Origin: Clostridiales bacterium
GTDB taxonomy: Bacteria; Bacillota; Clostridia; Oscillospirales; CAG-272
NCBI GenBank assembly: GCA_016280525.1
Contig: JAEEGW010000046.1
Location: 1-8,476 of the forward strand
Length of the DNA: 8,476 nucleotides
Reading direction: 5' to 3'
Positions 1 through 5,331 of the stretch are shown here, one piece after another; the first letter of the stretch is position 1; each line of letters opens with the position of its first letter. Below the pieces are notes generated by a model. It searched no databases and was not told where the DNA came from. It was given only the letters and a program-made list of their open reading frames with translations. Made by a program: the position numbers and the translations under genes.

Positions 1-2
1 GT

Positions 3-122
3 AACGATGTAATCGACAGAAGCGTTGCAAGGATCGACATGTATCAAACGCTTGACACCATAAAAGTGGATACAGTCAATAAGAACGTTTATGAAATCGT
101 GAGCGAAATACTGACGCTTTGA
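3..122 (+). CDS. 3' end of a small P-loop kinase-like protein (partial)
   Basis: This is an open frame entering from the left edge and ending at TGA 120-122, giving 39 visible C-terminal residues. They include an R-x3-Y motif (RIDMYQTLDT), then a beta-strand-like IKVDT and a final helix of the EIVSEIL type. That layout is typical of the C-termini of shikimate kinases and other small nucleoside/AAA-type P-loop kinases, where an arginine-x3-tyrosine lid segment precedes a short strand and a last helix. The P-loop and substrate-binding parts lie outside the window, so the substrate cannot be named. The stop is 35 nt before the next start with no terminator between, suggesting co-transcription. 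It could instead be an unrelated protein with a similar tail. Confidence 0.55.
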   Translation, partial: NDVIDRSVARIDMYQTLDTIKVDTVNKNVYEIVSEILTL

Positions 123-157
123 TATCAACAAATTCCGGTTTTATGAGGTGAACAGAT

Positions 158-811
158 ATGTACTTTTCAAAGCATAATGAAAAAACGGTTTACATAAACC
201 ATTACAGCGGACTGCTTGAAGTGGAGGGCGAGGGCGCTCTGTGCAAAGAAGACGCCGAGGCCTGGCCGACTTCGGATAGAAACTGGCAGAGCGAATATAA
301 CGTTTTGTGCGTAAAAGAAGGCATAACGGGTCTTTGTGAAGGATATCTTGAATCTTTTCCGAAGATCGGCTGCCTTATCTTAAGCAGGACGGTGGGATTT
401 ATCGATACCTCGCCGGAGCTTGATAAAAGGCTTTGCAAAAACAAAGTTCTGATACGCGGTGAATACGACACGTACGCCGAGGAGTTCGCGCGGGAAAAGG
501 GGCTGAAGTTTTTACACTGCGACATCCATCTTGCCGATGACGATATAGAGATCGCCCACGAACACGATATCATCACGCTCCGTTTTCATGAAAAAGGCGC
601 ACCGGATATCCACTACAACTGCTTTACTCCGGGAAGCTCCGCCGGCAGCTACGGCGGCGGCGAATACTGCAGAGAGCTGCCGAAAGATTTTTACGCAGGC
701 TGCAGCATTGAGCAGTTTGCGGACAATTTCCCCGAGCGGCTGCGCGAACAGTTATTGGGAAACGAAATGCTCCGCCGCTTTCTTACAGCGGCGAACAAAC
801 GAATAAAATAA
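158..811 (+). CDS. Cytosolic hypothetical protein with degenerate BspA-type leucine-rich repeats
   Basis: A 217-residue protein of unknown function. ATG 158 is preceded by GAGGTG about 8 nt upstream, which supports the start. Residues about 50-110 follow the cadence of BspA-like (LRR_5) repeats: V-x-EGITGL then a hydrophobic core then LILSRTVGFI. They close with IRGEYDTYAEEFAREKGLKF, very like the usual end of such repeats (I-x-G-x2-S-x-A-E-x-YA-x2-GL-x-F). No signal peptide or membrane segment is visible, so unlike secreted BspA proteins it probably acts in the cytosol. Residues about 136-217 (DIITLRF, a Gly/Ser loop near 159-168, then helices with LREQLLGNEMLRRFL) match nothing I recognise. 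Seven or so cysteines are scattered without a clear zinc pattern. It sits between a kinase-like gene and a lipoprotein gene, probably in one operon. The repeat assignment is moderately sure; the function is unknown. Confidence 0.8.
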   Translation: MYFSKHNEKTVYINHYSGLLEVEGEGALCKEDAEAWPTSDRNWQSEYNVLCVKEGITGLCEGYLESFPKIGCLILSRTVGFIDTSPELDKRLCKNKVLIRGEYDTYAEEFAREKGLKFLHCDIHLADDDIEIAHEHDIITLRFHEKGAPDIHYNCFTPGSSAGSYGGGEYCRELPKDFYAGCSIEQFADNFPERLREQLLGNEMLRRFLTAANKRIK

Positions 812-814
812 CGG

Positions 815-820
815 AAAGGA
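815..820 (+). promoter_or_regulatory. Ribosome binding site of the lipoprotein gene
   Basis: AAAGGA lies 10 nt before ATG 831, in the 19-nt gap after the preceding stop. It fixes this ATG as the start and fits translation from a shared transcript. Confidence 0.6.
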
Positions 821-830
821 CTTTTAAATC

Positions 831-2042
831 ATGCGCAGAATAATAGCTTTGATCCTTGTCTTTGTCTTTCTGATAACGGCGGCGGGGTGCGCGGCGAACA
901 GCGATACTGTGTCGACCGAGGCGGAAACGATAGCCGAAACCGAGCAAAGAACGCTTGAAAATCCTTTGATAATCAAAGATAAGAGCGGTGCGAAGCTCGG
1001 GGAGATAGATAACCGCGCCGGTATCACCGCGACCGACAACGGGATCTTTTACAGCGTGGTCACGATGAAGGACAGTTTATATACCGTGGACGCCGAATTC
1101 CGTTTTTTCAGTCTTAAAGACAAAACGGACGTTTGTTTGGGAAAACTGGAGGACCAGGGTTACGAGACGGGTTTTTCACGCACGGAGCTTAACGGCGTGA
1201 TATATACGCTTGCCGTCACAGGAAATCCCGCGGGCGACGATCCGGTGCCGCTTTTACTGCTCGCGTTCGATACCGCCGCAAAAACGATGAAAACGTACAC
1301 GGTATCGGAATACGGATTTCCCTACTCCGCCATGACGGTATCCGGCGGGAAACTGTTTATAATGAGCCACGAAATGACAAAAGAAAAAACGGATAAAATA
1401 TATGAATTCGATCCGGGCACGGAGACTTTAAAAGAAGTTTTGACGTTTTCATCCTCCGTCGATTCCCTGCGCAGCGTCTGCGCGGCGGACAGCGGCTTTT
1501 ATCTGCTCCGGCTGAAGCTTCACAACGGCGGCGAAAACGAAATGTACGTCGACCTCTACGACGGAAAATACGAAAAAATATCCGAACAGAATGTGAGCGA
1601 TATCCTCGCGGACGCGATATCGAACGTTCACGGTATTTTGAGCAGAGGGGACGCATTGAATGAGATAGGTCTGTACGTCAGCTGTTTCCATATTGCGGAC
1701 GGCAGATACATGATATACGAAAACTTCGGTTTGTCCCGCGTCGCGGTGGATCTTCAGACGAAAGAAACGATTTTAGCAAAAGACGACAATTACGCGGTTT
1801 CGACCGGAAGCGGGATACCCTTGATATATAAGATAGACTTTGACGGCGACGGCGCGACCGGCCCGGAAATATTCGGGATCGAAAACGGCAGTTCGAGGCA
1901 GTATTCAATAGCGGCAGACGATGCTCACAAGCTTTTGCAAAACGTGTCGGTATCGGCAAACGGTACGCTGGTTATTCTTACCTCCGACACCTTTCCGGTA
2001 CAGAACGGCTCGGGAGTCATTCTCATAAACCCGGCGCAGTAA
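831..2042 (+). CDS. Putative lipoprotein with beta-rich, propeller-like ectodomain
   Basis: A 403-residue protein anchored outside the membrane. Residues 1-20 are a lipoprotein signal peptide: two arginines, a hydrophobic core (IIALILVFVFLI) and the lipobox AAGC, with C20 as the predicted lipidated residue. Residues about 21-45 are a Thr/Glu/Ala-rich tether of the usual kind. The rest is a series of short beta-strand units alternating small hydrophobic strands with charged turns, for example GIFYSVVTMKDSLYTVD, GKLFIMSHE and KIYEFDPGTETLKEVL. This resembles degenerate beta-propeller sensors or the ectodomains of uncharacterised Clostridia lipoproteins. A late segment, DFDGDGATGPEIFGI, looks like an acidic, possibly calcium-binding loop. 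No enzyme motif is seen. It is the last gene before the terminator at 2118-2153. The lipoprotein call is strong; the propeller fold is inferred from pattern only. Confidence 0.85.
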   Translation: MRRIIALILVFVFLITAAGCAANSDTVSTEAETIAETEQRTLENPLIIKDKSGAKLGEIDNRAGITATDNGIFYSVVTMKDSLYTVDAEFRFFSLKDKTDVCLGKLEDQGYETGFSRTELNGVIYTLAVTGNPAGDDPVPLLLLAFDTAAKTMKTYTVSEYGFPYSAMTVSGGKLFIMSHEMTKEKTDKIYEFDPGTETLKEVLTFSSSVDSLRSVCAADSGFYLLRLKLHNGGENEMYVDLYDGKYEKISEQNVSDILADAISNVHGILSRGDALNEIGLYVSCFHIADGRYMIYENFGLSRVAVDLQTKETILAKDDNYAVSTGSGIPLIYKIDFDGDGATGPEIFGIENGSSRQYSIAADDAHKLLQNVSVSANGTLVILTSDTFPVQNGSGVILINPAQ

Positions 2043-2117
2043 CGGCAAAGAAACGCTGTGGATATTCCCGAAAATCTGCATTTTTAAGAATCGTTTTACT
2101 ATTTTTTAAAAATCATA

Positions 2118-2153
2118 CCCCTGCCCGACAGATTGTCGAGCAGGGGCTTTTTT
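2118..2153 (+). terminator. Intrinsic terminator, probably bidirectional
   Basis: CCCCTGCCCGAC (2118-2129) pairs with GTCGAGCAGGGG (2135-2146) as a 12-bp stem with one C-A mismatch and a 5-nt loop, followed by C and six T (2148-2153). It closes the plus-strand operon 75 nt after the lipoprotein stop. Read on the minus strand, the same hairpin is followed a few bases later by a T-run (plus 2107-2112 is an A-run), so it may also stop transcription from the convergent helicase gene. Confidence 0.85.
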
Positions 2154-2158
2154 ATCTA

Positions 2159-2177
2159 CGGCGGAAGCGCCGCTTTT
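2159..2177. terminator. Small secondary hairpin between convergent genes
   Basis: CGGCG (2159-2163), loop GAAG, CGCCG (2168-2172), followed on the plus strand by CTTTT. The 5-bp GC stem with a short T-run could be a weak extra terminator in the convergent intergenic space (2043-2256). Apart from this, the larger hairpin and a tandem TTGATTAT (2210-2217 and 2223-2230), I see nothing in that gap. Confidence 0.35.
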
Positions 2178-2256
2178 ATGGATTCACAGACGGAAACTTT
2201 GTATATTACTTGATTATCCGGTTTGATTATTTAAAGATAGTTGCGAAAAGTCTGTT

Positions 2257-5073
2257 TTATACAGGATTACTTGGTAACGATTTATTATAATTGCACGGAT
2301 TGGTTTCGCTGAAAAAGTTAGTACATCCATAAAACACGGCTCCGTTTTTTTGATTCATTTTTACGATCAGATACCCGTCTCTGCACTTGGGACATTTGTA
2401 AATATCGTGTTTATGCACACGGTCATTCGTCATAAAATCGCAGATTTCCGGTTCATTGGTACAGATCCAGAGATTGAGTCCGTAATTTTTATTGAATTCA
2501 TATTTCAGAGGAAATCCGCAAACCGGGCATCTGATATTAAACATATCAACCGTTTCCATATTGATATCCTGCTCGTGCGGCAGATGATAATCTTTAATCA
2601 GTTCAACAAGAAATCTTGACGGCCTGTGTTTAGGCGCCGCAATATAGACCCTGTTTTTCGTTCTGGTCAGTGACACGTAGAAAAGACGCCGCTCTTCAGC
2701 GTAAGGCATACTTTTATCTTCATATGTAACAAGTTTGATTATAGGATCGTCTTCGATCTGGCAAGGAAAACCGAACTTGCCCTCAAACATATTGATAAGA
2801 ATCACGTTATCATATCCCAAGCCTTTGGCACTGTGGGCGGTCATAAACGTCAGGTTTGCATTCGGATACTTTTCGGATTTTACCTGATTGCCGGGCAACG
2901 CACTGAAAGCGCCGGTATTGCATAGCTTGTACATATCGAAGTTATACCTGCCGATAAGCAGTATTGACGACTTTTCTGTAAATTCGGAAATTATCTTTCC
3001 GATGATATTCTCTATGGTTTCAGCAAGAGCTTTCATTGGTCTGAAACTGTCGTCAAACGATTCGATAACAATGGGGTTGTCAAGATGCTTCGGAGAAACA
3101 AGCTGTTTTCTTATCTGCACCGTGTTTTTCTGAACAAATCCGCCCGCCATATTTATAAGCTCCTGCGAATTACGGTACGTATGGGTTATTTTCAATTCTG
3201 TTCCCGAGCCCATCAATTCAAGAAACTTTGTAAACAGCGTGATATCCGATCCGGAAAACGCATAGATCGACTGCCAGTCGTCACCGACGGCAACGACTTT
3301 TGCTTTTGTTATCTCCGACAGGCGTTTCGTCAGATTGAAACGCTGACGGGCAATATCCTGAAATTCATCAATGATGATATATTTATACGGAAGTTCAATA
3401 TTCTGCTTCTCGATCTCGTGAAGATAGAAATGAGCATCGTTTATCATATCCGCAAAGTCGATTTCATTATTTTGCTTCAGGGTTTCCTGATAATGATTAT
3501 ATACCTCCTCGGCAATGTCAAGAAACAGCCTTGAGCGGGCATTGTCCGTCTTTTGACGCAGTATTTCAAATCCGCCGGCATCATAGCCGCAGGTTTTAAA
3601 CTGCTCAATAAACTCCATCATAAAGAAGATGAGTTTGTAAATGTACTTGTCTTTACCGGTCTCAACAATTTTTTTGTAAACTTCCGTAAGATCGCGCGGC
3701 TTTAATATGAAACCTTCTTTTACGAGAGCCTCCCGCAGATGCTCCATAAGCGAACGGCGGTCATTATAAAGCGACCACGTCTCAATGAGCGTCGTTTTGC
3801 AGTTTTTGTGGAGTTCCCGCTTGTCTCTTATCGCTTTTTTATACTTTGCGATCTGCTGCGGCGTGAATATATTGCTATAACCGCTTTCAGTCAAAGCATA
3901 GTGTTCGAGCCATGCGGTATGTTCTCCCTGAGAAATATAGAAATCGGGTGTATACTTTTTATTTCTTGAAAGCAGAGACTGAGGATACACACGTTCATAT
4001 TCATAATCAAGACCGTTAAGATAAAGAAAATTGGCAATTTGAACTTCCTGTACCGAACGAAGAAATTCACCGGTCAGCGTTTTGCTGTGCTTGGAGCGCT
4101 GATATTCAACCTTTTTTACGTATTCCCCCAACCCGCTTTTCAGCGTTTCGTAATCCTGAGCGGCTTTATATGCATGGTATTGATTAAGATTATCAAACTT
4201 GAAAACGTCTTCCGTAAGATCGAAATAATAGCCGAGGAACAGCACGAGATTCCTCATCAGCTGCTTGTTGTTGAATATCGATTTTTCAAGCATATCGAAA
4301 ATGATCTTATATGATGAAAAATTGATTTCCGGGGGTTCAACAGAAAACCGTTTTACAATTTGATATGCAAAGGCATGAAAGGTGCAGATCTTTGCAGGAA
4401 TATTCAACCGTTTGTTAATGCGCTCTTTTAATTCGCCTATCGCCTTGTTCGTATAGGATATTACAATAATTTCTTCGGGATTGACGTGCTTTTTTTCAAC
4501 AAGATATTTGACCTTTGCGGCCATTGTCGTCGTTTTTCCGGCGCCCGCGCCGGCGACAAGAAGGACGTAATCATCGTCAGTTATAACTGCACGACGCTGT
4601 TCCTCGTCAAGTCTTATGGCGGGATCGATATCCTTTAAAATGTCGTCAAAATATGCTGCCTCGCGGGCGAGTGTGTTGTCAACATACGTTGAATTGTGAA
4701 CCGTCACATTTTCTTCAAGCTGAAGCATTCTCCGAATAAATTGCTTCATTGAATCGGTGTCAATATGCAGCTTTCCCGAATTGTTGCAAATATACTGAAA
4801 TACCATTTGATTGTTCAGCGCCGTGTAATAACCGCCGTACACTTCTTTCATGTGTTCAACGTCTCGATGCGTGATATAACGATCGGAAGAAAACAATGAG
4901 TTGTAATCCAGATCAAACGAAATAAGTATATTTCTGATATTCGAATAGTCTACGTCCTCGGTTCCGGCATCCTTCTTTTCAATAAAATAATCAGAAGGAA
5001 GCCCGCAATACGGACATTTATTTGCTTTATCTGAAATTGAATTGCCGCATTCCGGGCATTTGATCAAAGCCAT
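2257..5073 (-). CDS. UvrD/helicase IV-like superfamily 1 helicase with zinc ribbons and an inserted nuclease-like domain
   Basis: A 938-residue ATP-dependent DNA helicase. In order: an N-terminal zinc ribbon (C6, C9, C20, C23); an unassigned helical region about 40-150; Q motif LDEEQRRAV (155-163); Walker A with GAGAGKT at 175-181; motif Ia SYTNKA (206-211); TFHAF (231-235); an insertion about 335-455 resembling a PD-(D/E)XK nuclease; Walker B DEFQD (569-573); motif III GDDWQSIYAFSGSD (597-610); motif IV TYRNSQ (632-637); motif V TAHSAKGLGYD (745-755); motif VI VSLTRTK (800-806). Two C4 zinc fingers of topoisomerase C-terminal type follow (C849, C852, C871, C878 and C894, C897, C917, C927). 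The motor resembles Escherichia coli helicase IV (HelD), but that protein is much shorter and lacks these ends. All motor residues are intact, so it should be active. It has its own promoter, and base composition looks more AT-rich than its neighbours, suggesting acquisition. Role (repair or defence) is not determined by sequence. Confidence 0.95.
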   Translation of the reverse strand: MALIKCPECGNSISDKANKCPYCGLPSDYFIEKKDAGTEDVDYSNIRNILISFDLDYNSLFSSDRYITHRDVEHMKEVYGGYYTALNNQMVFQYICNNSGKLHIDTDSMKQFIRRMLQLEENVTVHNSTYVDNTLAREAAYFDDILKDIDPAIRLDEEQRRAVITDDDYVLLVAGAGAGKTTTMAAKVKYLVEKKHVNPEEIIVISYTNKAIGELKERINKRLNIPAKICTFHAFAYQIVKRFSVEPPEINFSSYKIIFDMLEKSIFNNKQLMRNLVLFLGYYFDLTEDVFKFDNLNQYHAYKAAQDYETLKSGLGEYVKKVEYQRSKHSKTLTGEFLRSVQEVQIANFLYLNGLDYEYERVYPQSLLSRNKKYTPDFYISQGEHTAWLEHYALTESGYSNIFTPQQIAKYKKAIRDKRELHKNCKTTLIETWSLYNDRRSLMEHLREALVKEGFILKPRDLTEVYKKIVETGKDKYIYKLIFFMMEFIEQFKTCGYDAGGFEILRQKTDNARSRLFLDIAEEVYNHYQETLKQNNEIDFADMINDAHFYLHEIEKQNIELPYKYIIIDEFQDIARQRFNLTKRLSEITKAKVVAVGDDWQSIYAFSGSDITLFTKFLELMGSGTELKITHTYRNSQELINMAGGFVQKNTVQIRKQLVSPKHLDNPIVIESFDDSFRPMKALAETIENIIGKIISEFTEKSSILLIGRYNFDMYKLCNTGAFSALPGNQVKSEKYPNANLTFMTAHSAKGLGYDNVILINMFEGKFGFPCQIEDDPIIKLVTYEDKSMPYAEERRLFYVSLTRTKNRVYIAAPKHRPSRFLVELIKDYHLPHEQDINMETVDMFNIRCPVCGFPLKYEFNKNYGLNLWICTNEPEICDFMTNDRVHKHDIYKCPKCRDGYLIVKMNQKNGAVFYGCTNFFSETNPCNYNKSLPSNPV

Positions 5074-5079
5074 TGACAG

Positions 5080-5086
5080 CCTCCTT
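5080..5086 (-). promoter_or_regulatory. Strong Shine-Dalgarno of the helicase gene
   Basis: On the minus strand AAGGAGG is 6 nt before ATG at 5073-5071, an almost perfect match to the anti-Shine-Dalgarno of 16S rRNA. It settles the start, so the N-terminal zinc ribbon is genuinely part of the protein. Confidence 0.85.
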
Positions 5087-5212
5087 AATCAGCGTCGCAT
5101 CTGTTGTTAATCAAACCCGGATTTTTGAGACGGGCGCGTACTGCGGTTTCATTCCGTTTCAATGTCGCTGCTGTTTTCGATACCGGAACTTGTTTGTTAC
5201 AACGATGCAGTT

Positions 5213-5243
5213 AAATTATAGTACGATAACTATAATTTGTCAA
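5213..5243 (-). promoter_or_regulatory. Consensus sigma-A promoter of the helicase gene with an embedded palindromic operator candidate
   Basis: On the minus strand, TTGACA (5243-5238) and TATAAT (5220-5215) are separated by exactly 17 nt: both hexamers match consensus 6/6. The predicted start is near 5208, leaving a leader of about 135 nt. A perfect 10-bp inverted repeat, AAATTATAGT (5213-5222) and ACTATAATTT (5229-5238) with a 6-nt spacer ACGATA, covers the -10 and most of the spacer. A repressor bound there would block RNA polymerase, so this strong promoter is plausibly kept off by an unknown regulator. The promoter is near-certain by sequence; the operator is inferred. Confidence 0.85.
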
Positions 5244-5291
5244 GCCTTAATTTGATCATTGTTTAACCGGGTAAAGCCATGCGGTAAAAGC

Positions 5292-5328
5292 AAGACCTGA
5301 TCTGCAAGAAAACAGATCAGGTCTTTTT
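5292..5328. terminator. Intrinsic terminator after the tail-fibre gene
   Basis: AAGACCTGATCTG (5292-5304) pairs perfectly over 13 bp with CAGATCAGGTCTT (5313-5325), with an 8-nt loop CAAGAAAA. It begins 7 nt beyond the tail-fibre stop codon (5334-5332). Read on the minus strand the stem is followed by GCTTTTAC, a modest T-tract, so it should end the tail operon before the helicase promoter. On the plus strand the T-tract (5324-5328) is stronger. Confidence 0.8.
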
Positions 5329-5331
5329 ACG

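Noticed and set aside
52..80. TTGACA inside the kinase-like gene as a promoter for the next gene.
   Set aside because: No acceptable -10 occurs 16-18 nt downstream, and the hexamer lies within coding sequence.
2210..2230. Tandem TTGATTAT copies as an attachment site or operator.
   Set aside because: Eight AT-rich bases repeated once are likely by chance, and no partner copy occurs at the other end of the helicase region.
5111..5152. 13-residue upstream ORF as a real leader peptide gene.
   Set aside because: The bases before its ATG (AAACGGA) make a poor ribosome site, and a short frame of this size is expected by chance; kept only as a low-interest remark.
5292..5330. Hairpin just downstream of the fibre gene as a DGR homing cruciform.
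   Set aside because: Hairpins are known just after DGR variable repeats, but this one has a 13-bp stem, an 8-nt loop and T-tracts, which fits an ordinary intrinsic terminator better.
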